The translations under genes and the position numbers were made by a program. Positions 26,853 through 35,981 of a stretch of 64,000 nucleotides of DNA are shown here, one piece after another (within the stretch, counting starts at the first letter, position 1; each line of letters begins with the position of its first letter). This DNA is from Streptomyces sp. XM4193 (GTDB taxonomy: Bacteria; Actinomycetota; Actinomycetes; Streptomycetales; Streptomycetaceae). The stretch is taken from the NCBI RefSeq assembly GCF_023072595.1, contig NZ_JALLGK010000010.1, forward strand, positions 62,001 through 126,000, written 5' to 3'. A model generated the notes under the pieces. It made no database searches and was not told where the DNA came from. It saw nothing but the letters and a program-made list of their open reading frames with translations.

Positions 26853-27620
26853 TCAGCCGAGGCCGACGCCCTTGTCGCGGAGGTAGTTGATCGGGTTGAC
26901 GTCCGAGCCGTAGGCCGGCGTGGTCCTGGCCTCGAAGTGCAGGTGCGGCCCGGTGGAGTTGCCGGTGGAGCCGACCCGGCCGATGGACTCGCCGGAGGTC
27001 ACCTTCTCGCCGATGTTGACGTCCATCTTGGAGAGGTGGCCGTACTGGGTGAACCGGCCGTCGTTGTGCTGGACGACGATGTTGTTGCCGTAGGAGCCGC
27101 CCCAGCCCGCCTCGACGACGGTGCCGGGCCCGGCGGTCTTCACCGGGGTGCCCTCGGCGGCGGCGAAGTCGATGCCGCTGTGGGTGCCGGAGGACCAGCG
27201 GGCGCCACCGGAGTTGTACTGGGTGGTGACGTCGCCGCCCTTGATGGGGCTCAGGAACCCGTTGAGCTTGGCGCGCGAGGACCGGTCGGACCGCTTCTCG
27301 CCACCGCGCTCCGCGGCGTCCTTCTCGGCCTTCTCGACCTTCTCGGACTTGTCGCTCTTCTCGGACCCGCCGGAGACCTTCTCGCCGGCCTCGACGTCAT
27401 CCTGGTCACCGGAGTCCTCGGAGTCCTCCGCCAGCGGGCCGACGGCCTTGGTCTGGGTCAGACCGGTCTGGTGCTCCGCGGTGGCCGTCAGTGCGGCGGT
27501 GGCGGGAGCGGCGAGCGGGCCGGTGATGGCTGCCACGAGCGCGACGGCTCCGGCGGCACCCATGCGGTTGCGCTGCTTGCGGGACAGGTTGATCTTGCCG
27601 GTGGCACGGTTGAACGCCAT
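26853..27620 (-). CDS. Secreted M23-family cell-wall endopeptidase
   Basis: A 255-residue lysostaphin-like peptidase. The basic head with a hydrophobic stretch (about 17-42, GAAGAVALVAAITGPLAAP, AxA at about 39-43) is a signal peptide. A charged Lys/Glu/Asp-rich linker (about 60-125) links it to the M23 domain (about 135-250). Zinc ligands are visible in GTHSGIDFA (His, Asp) and GPHLHFEA (HxH). It cuts peptide cross-links of peptidoglycan during growth or resuscitation. Start ATG 27620 with a strong AAAGGAG site. Expression is under a c-di-AMP riboswitch in the 5' leader. Confidence 0.93.
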   Translation of the reverse strand: MAFNRATGKINLSRKQRNRMGAAGAVALVAAITGPLAAPATAALTATAEHQTGLTQTKAVGPLAEDSEDSGDQDDVEAGEKVSGGSEKSDKSEKVEKAEKDAAERGGEKRSDRSSRAKLNGFLSPIKGGDVTTQYNSGGARWSSGTHSGIDFAAAEGTPVKTAGPGTVVEAGWGGSYGNNIVVQHNDGRFTQYGHLSKMDVNIGEKVTSGESIGRVGSTGNSTGPHLHFEARTTPAYGSDVNPINYLRDKGVGLG

Positions 27621-27645
27621 GGAGGCGAACTCCTTTCCTTCCTTC

Positions 27646-27775
27646 TCGCCTACCGGGTTAGCTGACGGGTTCGGAGCAGGAAGGTCTCCTACGGGCGGCT
27701 GTCCCAGTTCGGACACAGCCCGATTCACCCCAAGGACTTGAATGGGTCCCCGGCTCCCTCGAAGGGACTCGGCGA
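27646..27775 (-). promoter_or_regulatory. ydaO-type c-di-AMP riboswitch
   Basis: On the minus strand the leader of the M23 gene has the conserved blocks of the ydaO-yuaA class: GAGCCGGGGACCCA, TTGGGGTGAATC, GGAGACCTTCCTGCTC, CGAACCCGTCAGCTAACC and GTAGGCG. The P1 helix forms from TCGCC (27775-27771) and GGCGA (27650-27646). It ends about 25 nt before the start codon. In Streptomyces this class turns off cell-wall hydrolase genes when c-di-AMP is high (family knowledge). The 27776-28015 stretch holds the promoter and the M16 terminator. Confidence 0.92.
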
Positions 27776-27925
27776 TGCTGCACGGTCGGTCGCGGTCGCG
27801 ATCACTTCGGACGAGCAGCGACCACCGAAGCTAAAACGGACATCCGGCGCAGAGCAACCAGATCAGTCACTTTGAGGCACAGCACACATCAACCCAACGA
27901 GAAATGCGGCCAAATCGGACATAGT

Positions 27926-27965
27926 AGGTCCCCCGGTCGTGGCCTGGGCCACAACCGGGGGACCT
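27926..27965 (-). terminator. Terminator of the M16 peptidase operon
   Basis: A 19-bp inverted repeat (27926-27944 with 27947-27965) has one mismatch and a 2-nt gap. It lies 51 bp beyond the stop codon of the second M16 gene. Confidence 0.85.
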
Positions 27966-28015
27966 GGCAAGCGACTTCGCCGGAGCCGCCCGAGCGGCTC
28001 GCGGCGTCGGGGCGG

Positions 28016-29419
28016 TCAGCCGGTGACGACGGTCACCTCGCCGATGCCCAGCGCCCGCACCTCCTCGCCGATCTTCTCCGCATCGCCCACCAGCACCGTG
28101 ACCAGGCGGTCCACCGGGAAGGCGTTCACCACCGCGGCGGTCGCCTCGACGGTGCCGGTCTCGACCAGCCGCGCGTAGAGGTTGCCCTGGAAGTCGTCCG
28201 GCAGCTCCTGCTCGACCTGGTCGGCGAGGGTCCCCGCGACCGCGGCAGCGGTCTCGAAGCGCAACGGCGCCACTCCGACGAGGTTCTGCACGGCGAAGTC
28301 GCGCTCCTCCTCGGTCAGCCCCTCGGCCGCCAGCGTCCGCAGCACCTGCCAGAGGTCGGTCAGCGCCGCGCCCGTCACCTCCGTCGCCACCGAACCGGCG
28401 ATGCCGAGCAGCGCCGCACCACTGCCGTCCTGCGCGGAGCGCAGCACATGGCTGTAGGCGCGCACGCCGTAGGTGTAGCCCTTCTCCTCGCGCAGCACCC
28501 GGTCCAGACGCGAAGTGAGCGTGCCGCCGAGGCAGTAGATGCCGAGCACCTGCGCGCCCCACACGGCATCGTGGCGGTCGGCTCCGATGCGCCCGAGCAG
28601 CAACTGCGTCTGCACAGCGCCCGGTCGGTCGACGATCACCACCCGGCCGCTGTCGTCGGCGGTGATCGGGGTGAACGTGTGCGGCTCGGCGTCCGTGCCC
28701 TGCCAGCCGCCGAGCGCCTCGTCGATCAGCGCCTCGGGGTCCAGGCCGGTGAAGTCGCCGACCGCGACGACCGTGGCGGTCGAGGGGCGTACGTGTGCGT
28801 CGTAGAAGGCGCGCACCGCAGCGGCGTCGATCCGGGCGACGGTCTCCTCGGTGCCCTGCCGGGGACGGGAGATCCGGGCGCCCGCCGGGTAGAGGGCGTC
28901 GGAGAGAGCGATCGCCGCACGCCGGGCCGGGTTGGCCAACTCGTGGGGAATCTCGTCCAGTCGGTTGGCCACGGTCCGCTCGACCTCGGCCTCGGTGAAG
29001 GCCGGGGTGCGCAGCGCGTCGGCGAGCAGCTCCAGCGCCTGCGGCAGCCGGGAGACCGGCACCTCCAGGGAGACCCGCACGCCCGCGTGGTCCGCGCCGG
29101 CGTCCAGAGTGGCGCCGCAGCGCTCCAGCTCGGCGGCGAACTGCTCGGCGTCGTGCTTGGCGGTGCCCTCGGACAGCGCGCGCGCCATGATGGTCGCCAC
29201 GCCGTCCAGGCCCGTGGGCTCGGCCTCCAGCGGCGCGGTCAACTGCACCTCGACGGCGATGACCTGCTGACCCGGACGGTGGCAGTGCAGCACCGTCAGG
29301 CCGTTGGACAGAGTGGCGCGCTCGGGCTGGGGGAAGGCCCACGGGCGGGGCCGGCCGGCCTGCGGCTGGGGATGGAAGTCCATGGCGGGGGCCACGCCCC
29401 GGTCGGTCGTCTCGCTCAC
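28016..29419 (-). CDS. M16 peptidase, R/Y-type partner subunit
   Basis: Protein of 467 residues with two M16 half-domains. The zinc motif HxxEH is absent at the expected place (DGVATIMARALSEG). The C-terminal half has the motif REEKGYTYGV, the arginine/tyrosine pair supplied by the non-zinc subunit in heterodimeric bacterial M16 proteases. The frame overlaps the upstream M16 gene by 4 bp (ATGA), so both chains are made in step. Together they should form one active protease. No signal peptide is seen. Confidence 0.88.
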   Translation of the reverse strand: MSETTDRGVAPAMDFHPQPQAGRPRPWAFPQPERATLSNGLTVLHCHRPGQQVIAVEVQLTAPLEAEPTGLDGVATIMARALSEGTAKHDAEQFAAELERCGATLDAGADHAGVRVSLEVPVSRLPQALELLADALRTPAFTEAEVERTVANRLDEIPHELANPARRAAIALSDALYPAGARISRPRQGTEETVARIDAAAVRAFYDAHVRPSTATVVAVGDFTGLDPEALIDEALGGWQGTDAEPHTFTPITADDSGRVVIVDRPGAVQTQLLLGRIGADRHDAVWGAQVLGIYCLGGTLTSRLDRVLREEKGYTYGVRAYSHVLRSAQDGSGAALLGIAGSVATEVTGAALTDLWQVLRTLAAEGLTEEERDFAVQNLVGVAPLRFETAAAVAGTLADQVEQELPDDFQGNLYARLVETGTVEATAAVVNAFPVDRLVTVLVGDAEKIGEEVRALGIGEVTVVTG

Positions 29420-30762
29420 TGCTCGGCACCTTCCTGCGCTGCCGCGTCAGCGTCGTCCGCCGACGGCTCGGTCGGTTCGTACACCAGCACCGCCCGGTTG
29501 TCGGGCCGCAGCCGTGCGGCGGCGACCGCGCGCACCTCCTCGGAGCCGATGTCCAGCACGCGGTTGACCGCGGTGAGCGCCAACTGGGGGTCGCCGAAGA
29601 GCACGGCGTAGCGGCACAGCTCGTCCGCCCGGCCGGCCACGGTGGCCAGCCGGTCCAGCCACTCCCGCTCCAGCTGGGCCTGGGCGCGCTCCAACTCCTC
29701 GGCGGTGGGGCCGTGTTCGGCGAAGGCGGCCAGCTCCTCGTCGACCGCGAGCTCGATATCGGCGATCTGCGCGTCGCCCGAGGTCTTCACGTCCAGCCAC
29801 GCCAGGGAGGGCGCGCCGGCCAGACGCAGCAGCCCGAAGCCGGCCGTCACCGCGAGCCGGTCCCGGCGCACCAGGCGGTTGTAGAGGCGGGAGGACTCGC
29901 CGCCGCCGAGGATGGTCAGCGCCACATCCGCGGCGTCCAACTCCCGGGTGCCGTCGTGCGGCAGGCGGTACGCGGCCGTCAGCGCGGGCGAGGGCACCTC
30001 CTCGCGCAGCGGCTGCCGCAGCTCCTCGCCGATCACGTCCGGCAGGCTGCCGTCCCGGGGCGCCTGCTTGCCGTCGTGCGAGGGGATCGAGCCGAAGTAC
30101 TTCTCGATCCAGGCCAGCGTCTGCTCCGGGTCGATGTCGCCCACGACCGACAGCACCGCGTTGTTGGGCGCGTAGTAGGTGCGGAAGAAGGCGCGCGCGT
30201 CCTCCAGGGAGGCGGCGTCCAGGTCGGCCATCGAGCCGATCGGGGTGTGGTGGTACGGGTGGCCGTCCGGGAAGACCATCGCCGTCAGCTTCTCGAAGGC
30301 GGTGCCGTAGGGGACGTTGTCGTAGCGCTGGCGGCGCTCGTTCTTCACCACGTCGCGCTGGTTCTCCAGGGACTCCTCGTCCAGGGCGACCAGCAGCGAG
30401 CCCATCCGGTCCGCCTCCAGCCAGAGCGCCAGCTCCAACTGGTGGGCGGGCATGGTCTCGAAGTAGTTGGTGCGCTCGAAGCTGGTGGTGCCGTTGAGCG
30501 AGCCGCCCGCACCCTGGACCAGCTCGAAGTGGCCGTTGCCCGGGACCTGCGCGGAGCCCTGGAACATCAGGTGCTCGAAGAGGTGGGCCAGGCCCGTACG
30601 GCCCTTGACCTCGTGCCGCGAACCGACGTCGTACCAGAGGCAGACCGCCGCGACCGGCGTCTGGTGGTCCTCGGAGAGCACCACGCGCAGGCCGTTGGAC
30701 AGCCGGTGCTCGGTCGCTGTCAGCCCTCCTGTGGTCGGAGGAGGTGTGGCCGTGTGACCCAT
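29416..30762 (-). CDS. M16 zinc protease, catalytic subunit
   Basis: Protein of 448 residues. The inverted zinc motif HLFEH (HxxEH, about 62-66, GLAHLFEHLMFQGS) and the distal Glu region (ENQRDVVKNERR) identify the catalytic subunit. The R/Y pair is not in its C-terminal half, so it depends on its downstream neighbour. Start ATG 30762 with GGAGGAGG just upstream. The promoter lies in the 438-bp gap shared with parC. Cytosolic; likely degrades peptides or processes a small protein. Confidence 0.9.
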   Translation of the reverse strand: MGHTATPPPTTGGLTATEHRLSNGLRVVLSEDHQTPVAAVCLWYDVGSRHEVKGRTGLAHLFEHLMFQGSAQVPGNGHFELVQGAGGSLNGTTSFERTNYFETMPAHQLELALWLEADRMGSLLVALDEESLENQRDVVKNERRQRYDNVPYGTAFEKLTAMVFPDGHPYHHTPIGSMADLDAASLEDARAFFRTYYAPNNAVLSVVGDIDPEQTLAWIEKYFGSIPSHDGKQAPRDGSLPDVIGEELRQPLREEVPSPALTAAYRLPHDGTRELDAADVALTILGGGESSRLYNRLVRRDRLAVTAGFGLLRLAGAPSLAWLDVKTSGDAQIADIELAVDEELAAFAEHGPTAEELERAQAQLEREWLDRLATVAGRADELCRYAVLFGDPQLALTAVNRVLDIGSEEVRAVAAARLRPDNRAVLVYEPTEPSADDADAAAQEGAEQ

Positions 30763-31200
30763 GGGCGGGGCCGTCCCTTCGGTTGTCGGTCATGGAAAAA
30801 TCGGTGGTCCTGCCGCAGGGGCTGTCGTGCGGAGCTTCGCCGGGCGGCGGTGCCCGGCACGCGACATCGCTCCCCGGTCCAGCAAGATCCAAACGGCGGA
30901 CCGCGGCTGCTGTCACTGTATGCAACCGTGCGGTGGGCGCGCTAAGTTCCCGTCGGGCGGGCATCGGGCACTGCCCGGCCCGGAGTTGTCGCACACTGTC
31001 CGGCGGCGGTCGCGCGGGGCTCGCGCGACCGTTGCCAACCGCCTTGCCCACCGCGCCGCTTGGGCCGGGCGCCGTAGTGTCAGCGACTGGGTTCACAATG
31101 GTCGGCGACCCGCCGGGTCGCCCGGCCCCGCCCGCCGCCTGCCACCACCGCAGGGGCGAGGCCCCGCACCGTCACGGATTCCGAAGGAGCCGCAGCCACA
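30763..31200. other. Divergent promoter region, M16 operon/parC
   Basis: A 438-bp stretch without biased coding frames. It contains a small perfect hairpin near 31102-31120 (gcgaccc/gggtcgc) within the parC leader, and promoters for both directions that could not be pinned down. Confidence 0.5.
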
Positions 31201-33648
31201 ATGGCCCGCCGAGTTACGAAGTCCCCGCCGCCGGAGCCGTTCGAGGAGCGCATCCTCGACATAGACGTCGTGGACGAGATGCAGGGGTCCTTCCTCGAGT
31301 ACGCGTACTCGGTCATCTACAGCCGTGCGCTGCCCGACGCACGGGACGGCCTCAAGCCCGTGCAGCGCCGCATCCTCTACCAGATGCACGAGATGGGGCT
31401 GCGTCCCGAGCGCGCCCATGTGAAGTGTGCGCGAGTCGTCGGCGAGGTGATGGGCAAGCTGCACCCGCACGGCGACAGCGCGATCTACGACGCGCTGGTG
31501 CGGATGGCGCAGCCGTTCTCGATGCGCCTCCCGCTGGTCGACGGCCACGGCAACTTCGGCTCGCTGGGCAACGACGACCCGCCCGCCGCGATGCGGTACA
31601 CCGAGTGCCGCACGGCCCCCGCGGCCGGCCTGATGGTCGACTCGATCGAAGAGGACACCGTCGACTTCGCGCCGAACTACGACGGCAGCGAGCAGGAGCC
31701 GGTCGCACTCCCCGCCGCCTACCCGAACCTCCTGGTCAACGGCTCGTCCGGGATCGCGGTCGGCATGGCGACCAACATGGCGCCGCACAATCTGGGCGAA
31801 GTGATCGCCGCCGCACGGCATCTGATCAAGCACCCGGGCGCCGACCTGGAAACACTGATGCGCTTCGTGCCGGGCCCCGATCTGCCGACCGGTGGCCGGA
31901 TCACCAACGTCGCCGGCATCAGGGACGCGTACGCCAAGGGCCGGGGCACCTTCAAGATCCGCGCCACCGTGGCGGTCGAGCAGGTCACCGCCCGCCGCAA
32001 GGGGCTGGTCGTCACCGAGCTGCCGTTCGCGGTCGGGCCGGAGAAGGTCATCTCCAAGATCAAGGACCTGGTCAACGCCAAGAAGCTGCAGGGCATTTCG
32101 GACGTCAAGGACCTGACCGACCGGGAGCACGGCCTGCGTCTGGTCATCGAAGTCAAGAACGGATTTCACCCGGAAGCGGTACTGGAGCAGCTCTACAAGT
32201 TGACGCCGATGGAGGAGACCTTCGGCATCAACAACGTCGCGCTGGTGGACGGCCAGCCGCTGACGCTCGGGCTCAAGGAGCTTCTCGAGGTCTACGTCGA
32301 CCACCGCTTCGACGTCGTACGGCGGCGCAGCTCCTTCCGCCGCCAGAAGCGCCTGGACCGACTGCACCTGGTCGAGGGCCTGCTCGTGGCGCTGCTCGAC
32401 ATCGACGAGGTCATCGCCCTCATCCGCGCCAGCGAGAACGCCGCGGCGGCCAAGTCCGCGCTGATCGAGCGCTTCGACCTCTCCGACACCCAGACCCAGT
32501 ACATCCTCGACACCCCGCTGCGCCGGCTCACCCGCTTCGACCGGATCGAGCTGGAGAGCGAGCGCGACCGGCTCCGCTCGGAGATCGAGGAGCTCACCCG
32601 CATCCTGGACTCCGACGCCGAGCTGCGGAAGCTCGTCAGCTCCGAGCTGGCGGCGGTCGCCAAGAAGTACGCCACCCCCCGCCGCACCGTGCTGCTCGAC
32701 GGCGAGACGCAGACGCCGGTCGCCGACGTCCCGCTGGAGGTCGCCGACGACCCGTGCCGCGTGCTGCTGTCCTCCACCGGGCTGCTGGCGCGCACCGCCG
32801 GCGGCGACTCCGCTCTGGACACCTCGGGCCGCAGAGCCAAGCACGACGTCATCGTCTCCGCCGTACCGGCCACCGCCCGCAGTGAGATCGGCGCCGTGAC
32901 CTCGGCGGGACGGCTGCTGCGGCTGTCGGTCATCGACCTGCCGCAGCTGCCCGAGCCCGCTCCAGGGACGCTCTCCGGCGGCGCCGAGATCTCCGAGTTC
33001 CTCTCGCTCGCCGAGGACGAGACGCTGCTCTGCCTGACGACGCTGGACGAGTCCTCGCCCGGCATCGCGCTCGGCACCGAGCAGGGCGTCGTCAAGCGTG
33101 TGGTGCCCGACTACCCGTCCCACAAGGAGGAGTTGGAGGTCATCACCCTCAAGGACGGCGACCGGATCATCGGTGCGATGGAGCTGCGCACCGGCGAGGA
33201 GGACCTGGTCTTCATCACCAACGAGGCGCAGCTGCTGCGCTTCCCCGCCGGCCAGGTCCGCCCCCAGGGCCGCCCCGCGGGCGGAGTGGCGGGCATCAAG
33301 CTCGGCGACGGAGCGCGGGTGATCGCGTTCAGCGCCGTCGATCCGGCTGCCGACGCCGTCGTCTTCACCTCCGCGGGTTCGCCGGACACCCTGGACGGCG
33401 CCGCCGCCTCGGCCAAGCTCACGCCGTTCGACCAATACCCGCGCAAGGGCCGCGCCACCGGGGGTGTGCGCTGCCAGCGGCTGCTCAAGGGCGAGGAGGG
33501 TCTGGTGTTCGCCTGGGCCGGGCCCGCCCCGGCACGTGCCGCCACCGCCGCGGGCAAGCCCGCTCAGCTGCCCGAGCCCGACCCTCGCCGGGACGGCTCC
33601 GGCGTGCCGCTCACCGAGCCCGTCGCGGTGCTCGCCGGGCCGGTCTAA
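31201..33648 (+). CDS. parC: DNA topoisomerase IV subunit A
   Basis: Type IIA topoisomerase A subunit of 815 residues, the decatenase partner of ParE at about 40.1-42.2 kb. The catalytic tyrosine is Tyr133 in MRYTECR. The quinolone-resistance region HPHGDSAIYDALVRMAQ has Ser93 and Asp97, the drug-sensitive pattern. The C-terminal beta-pinwheel (about 500-800) has blade-type repeats (RTAGGDSALDTSGRRAKHD, GVAGIKLGDGARVIAF, RATGGVRCQRLLKGEEG). Start ATG 31201 after AAGGAGCC. In S. coelicolor it is the SCO5836 equivalent by memory. Confidence 0.96.
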   Translation: MARRVTKSPPPEPFEERILDIDVVDEMQGSFLEYAYSVIYSRALPDARDGLKPVQRRILYQMHEMGLRPERAHVKCARVVGEVMGKLHPHGDSAIYDALVRMAQPFSMRLPLVDGHGNFGSLGNDDPPAAMRYTECRTAPAAGLMVDSIEEDTVDFAPNYDGSEQEPVALPAAYPNLLVNGSSGIAVGMATNMAPHNLGEVIAAARHLIKHPGADLETLMRFVPGPDLPTGGRITNVAGIRDAYAKGRGTFKIRATVAVEQVTARRKGLVVTELPFAVGPEKVISKIKDLVNAKKLQGISDVKDLTDREHGLRLVIEVKNGFHPEAVLEQLYKLTPMEETFGINNVALVDGQPLTLGLKELLEVYVDHRFDVVRRRSSFRRQKRLDRLHLVEGLLVALLDIDEVIALIRASENAAAAKSALIERFDLSDTQTQYILDTPLRRLTRFDRIELESERDRLRSEIEELTRILDSDAELRKLVSSELAAVAKKYATPRRTVLLDGETQTPVADVPLEVADDPCRVLLSSTGLLARTAGGDSALDTSGRRAKHDVIVSAVPATARSEIGAVTSAGRLLRLSVIDLPQLPEPAPGTLSGGAEISEFLSLAEDETLLCLTTLDESSPGIALGTEQGVVKRVVPDYPSHKEELEVITLKDGDRIIGAMELRTGEEDLVFITNEAQLLRFPAGQVRPQGRPAGGVAGIKLGDGARVIAFSAVDPAADAVVFTSAGSPDTLDGAAASAKLTPFDQYPRKGRATGGVRCQRLLKGEEGLVFAWAGPAPARAATAAGKPAQLPEPDPRRDGSGVPLTEPVAVLAGPV

Positions 33649-33710
33649 CCGGGCCCGTCGGTGGCCGGCGGCGCAGTCCGCCGCCGGCCGCGGCGAGCGC
33701 GTCAACGGGC

Positions 33711-33767
33711 CCGTTCGGTAGGGGCGTACGGCATCTGCGTCGGATGCCGTACGCCCCTACCGAACGG
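33711..33767. terminator. Perfect 25-bp terminator hairpin
   Basis: Arms 33711-33735 and 33743-33767 match over 25 bp with a 7-nt loop. It lies between the convergent parC and CobW-family genes and can end both transcripts. Confidence 0.92.
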
Positions 33768-33831
33768 CCGCGGGGTGCGGGCCGGGGCCTGCTTGCGGCA
33801 GGCGCCGGAGGCCCCGGAGACCCGGCGAGTC

Positions 33832-35013
33832 TCAGTCGGTCGCGCACCGCTCGGCCTCGTCCGGGGCCGTCGCGCACCGCTCGGCCTCGTCCGGCGCCGT
33901 CGCGTTCAGCGCCGTCCCGTCCAACCGGGCCTCGTCCAGCGCGTCCTCGGCGCCCGCACCGCCGGCGAAACCGGTCCCGGCGGAGGGCTCGTCGACGTAG
34001 CGCAGTACGCACCACATGCCGCTGGGGCCGCTGTCCTGCTCACCCGGCCCCCGGCAGTCGAGCAGTTCACCGCGCAGCGTCGCGACGTCCAGACCCGCGC
34101 CGATGAGCACCAACGCCGTGCTCGGGCGTTCACCGCGCCCCCACGGGGTGGGAGTGAAACGCAGATAGCCCCCGACGGAGTGCACCGTCCAGCGCCAATC
34201 GGCACCGTCCGCCCCGAAGTGGACCTGCCCCTTCATCCGGTAGAGCCCGGCCGGCCGGGCGTCCATCAGCGCCATGAACCTGCGCGGGCTCAGCGGCTCC
34301 TCGGTCTCGAAGTCGAGGCTCTCGTAGCCGGTGTGGGTGTGCTGGAGCTCGCCCGTCTGCTCCAGGAACAGGTCCTCGAACGTCAACTGCCGGCCGCCGC
34401 CCGGCTCTTCACCGACCGGTCGCCGGTCGAAGAACAGCTCCGGGTCGATACGGCCGTGTTCGGCGCCCACCACCGGTGTGGCCGGGCTGACCCGGCCCAA
34501 CTCGGCGTGCAGCGCCTCCCGGCGGCCGTCGTCCACCCGGTCGGTCTTGTTCAGCACGATCAGATCGGCGGCCCGCAGATGCCGGTCCAGCTCCGGGTGT
34601 CGCTCCCTGACGCCCTCGAACTCGGCTGCGTCCACGACCTCGACCAGACCTCCGTAGACGATCCGCTCGTGTGCGCTGGCGAGCACCATCCGGATCAGGG
34701 TCTCCGGTTCGGCGAGCCCGCTGGCCTCGATGACGATCAGGTCGATGCCCGCGGACGGTTCGGCGAGCCGGGCCAGCACCTCGTCCAGATCCTCGGTGTC
34801 CACCGCGCAGCAGAGACAGCCGTCCCCGAGGGAGACCATCGAGTCGACCTGGCCGGCGAGTGCCAGGGCGTCGACCTCGATCCCGCCGAAGTCGTTGACC
34901 ACGGCCCCGATCCGCAGCCCCGCCCGGTTGTGCAGCAGATGGTTGAGCAGGGTCGTCTTTCCCGATCCGAGAAAACCGGCGATCACCATGACCGGGATAC
35001 GGCTGCTGCTCAA
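33832..35013 (-). CDS. CobW/COG0523-family metallochaperone GTPase
   Basis: GTPase of 393 residues that probably delivers a metal (zinc or cobalt) to client enzymes. Motifs: P-loop GFLGSGKTT (about 9-17), the metal-binding GCLCCA (CxCC, about 61-66), the Walker B region LIVIEASGLAEPE and NKTD. The C-terminal CobW_C domain spans about 235-345. The start is TTG 35013, with GGAGGA 7 bp upstream, because family members begin SSSRIPV. The last 25 residues contain an exact 10-residue repeat (ATAPDEAERC twice). Divergent from the sucrase/ferredoxin-like gene. Confidence 0.88.
   Translation of the reverse strand: MSSSRIPVMVIAGFLGSGKTTLLNHLLHNRAGLRIGAVVNDFGGIEVDALALAGQVDSMVSLGDGCLCCAVDTEDLDEVLARLAEPSAGIDLIVIEASGLAEPETLIRMVLASAHERIVYGGLVEVVDAAEFEGVRERHPELDRHLRAADLIVLNKTDRVDDGRREALHAELGRVSPATPVVGAEHGRIDPELFFDRRPVGEEPGGGRQLTFEDLFLEQTGELQHTHTGYESLDFETEEPLSPRRFMALMDARPAGLYRMKGQVHFGADGADWRWTVHSVGGYLRFTPTPWGRGERPSTALVLIGAGLDVATLRGELLDCRGPGEQDSGPSGMWCVLRYVDEPSAGTGFAGGAGAEDALDEARLDGTALNATAPDEAERCATAPDEAERCATD
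33839..33898. repeat. 30-bp tandem duplication inside the CobW-family gene
   Basis: Two 30-bp units (33839-33868, 33869-33898) differ by one base and add ten residues each to the disordered C-terminus. A partial third unit follows. Recent slippage is the simplest origin. Confidence 0.8.
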
Positions 35014-35058
35014 GGGAGTTCCTCCAGGTGTGGTCCGGCGGCTGGTCAAGCGTGACCA

Positions 35059-35076
35059 AGGTTAGGCTCGGCGTCG
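35059..35076 (+). promoter_or_regulatory. Leaderless-type promoter, overlaps iron-box-like sequence
   Basis: TAGGCT at 35063-35068 is a good -10 hexamer and lies 7 bp before GTG 35076, so the transcript would start at or next to the start codon. The same bases (AGGTTAGGCT, 35059-35068) match the left part of the DmdR/IdeR iron box. The right half-site is not conserved. The promoter reading is the safer one. Confidence 0.45.
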
Positions 35077-35981
35077 TGAGCACGTGCACCACCGCCTCCC
35101 TCGAACTGGCCGAGCCGCTGACCGCCACCGCGGCCACCGCCCGGACCTGGCTCCTGCTGGAACAGCCGGGCCCCTGGGGCGCGAAGGCCCTGTCGCACAG
35201 CCGTCTCGACCCCGCCGTCGCCGCTGCCCTGTCCGCAGCGCTGGAAGGCACCGGGACCCGGCTCGCCCTCATCCGCCGACCGGGCCGGCACACGGACCCG
35301 CAGGCGCCCCGGCGGGTGTACGTCGCCCACACCGAGCCCGGCCGTTCCTGGGTGCGCACCACGACCCTGGCCGACCCCGCCGAGCTGCTCGACCTCGATC
35401 CCGCCGCGCTCGGCGAGGGCGACCACCGGGGACTTTGGCGGCCCCACGAGGGACCCCCGCTGGTCTGCGTCTGCACCAACGGAAAACGCGACCGCTGCTG
35501 CGCCCTGCTCGGCAGGCCGCTCGCCGCCGAACTCACCGCGTCGGGAATCGACACCTGGGAAATCACCCATATCGGTGGCCATCGCTTCTCCCCCACCCTG
35601 CTGGTGCTCCCGTACGGCTACGCCTACGGCCGTACGGACGCCCCTGCGGTCAAGGAGGTGACCGAGGCCCTGCGGGACGGCCGACTGGTCACCGACCGCT
35701 GCCGGGGACGTTCCGCCTGGGACCGTCCGGGCCAGGCCGCCGAACTCGCGGTGCGCGAGCTGACGGGCGAGGACGGTGTGGACGCCCTGCGCGTCACCGA
35801 CACCCGCGGCAGCGCCCAGGACGCCGAGGCGTGGGCCGTCAACGTCACCCACACCGACGGGCGCCGCTGGCGGGTGAACGTCGTGGCCTGCGCCGACGCT
35901 CCGCCGCTGGCCGCGAGCTGCGGAGCGGCCCTCAGCAGGCAGCCCCGGATGGAAGCGGTGGCCGTCGCCCAACTCCCCTGA
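35076..35981 (+). CDS. Sucrase/ferredoxin-like family protein
   Basis: Protein of 301 residues of the thioredoxin-like [2Fe-2S] ferredoxin family often called sucrase/ferredoxin-like. Cysteines that could hold a cluster lie in LVCVCTNGKRDRCCA (about 129-143), followed by the family motif WEITHIGGHRFSPTLLVLPYG. The second half contains a small C-terminal domain. Start GTG 35076 fits a leaderless message. The biochemical role of the family is unknown. It is divergent from a metallochaperone, which is suggestive of metal homeostasis. Confidence 0.85.
   Translation: MSTCTTASLELAEPLTATAATARTWLLLEQPGPWGAKALSHSRLDPAVAAALSAALEGTGTRLALIRRPGRHTDPQAPRRVYVAHTEPGRSWVRTTTLADPAELLDLDPAALGEGDHRGLWRPHEGPPLVCVCTNGKRDRCCALLGRPLAAELTASGIDTWEITHIGGHRFSPTLLVLPYGYAYGRTDAPAVKEVTEALRDGRLVTDRCRGRSAWDRPGQAAELAVRELTGEDGVDALRVTDTRGSAQDAEAWAVNVTHTDGRRWRVNVVACADAPPLAASCGAALSRQPRMEAVAVAQLP

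Noticed and set aside
27646..27775. c-di-AMP link between the riboswitch and KdpD in the same window
   Set aside because: KdpD of some firmicutes binds c-di-AMP through a motif in its stress-protein domain, but that motif is not evident here, and the genes are 26 kb apart.
35059..35073. Full iron box upstream of the sucrase/ferredoxin-like gene
   Set aside because: Only the left half matches; the right half is not complementary, so a -10 hexamer is the safer reading.
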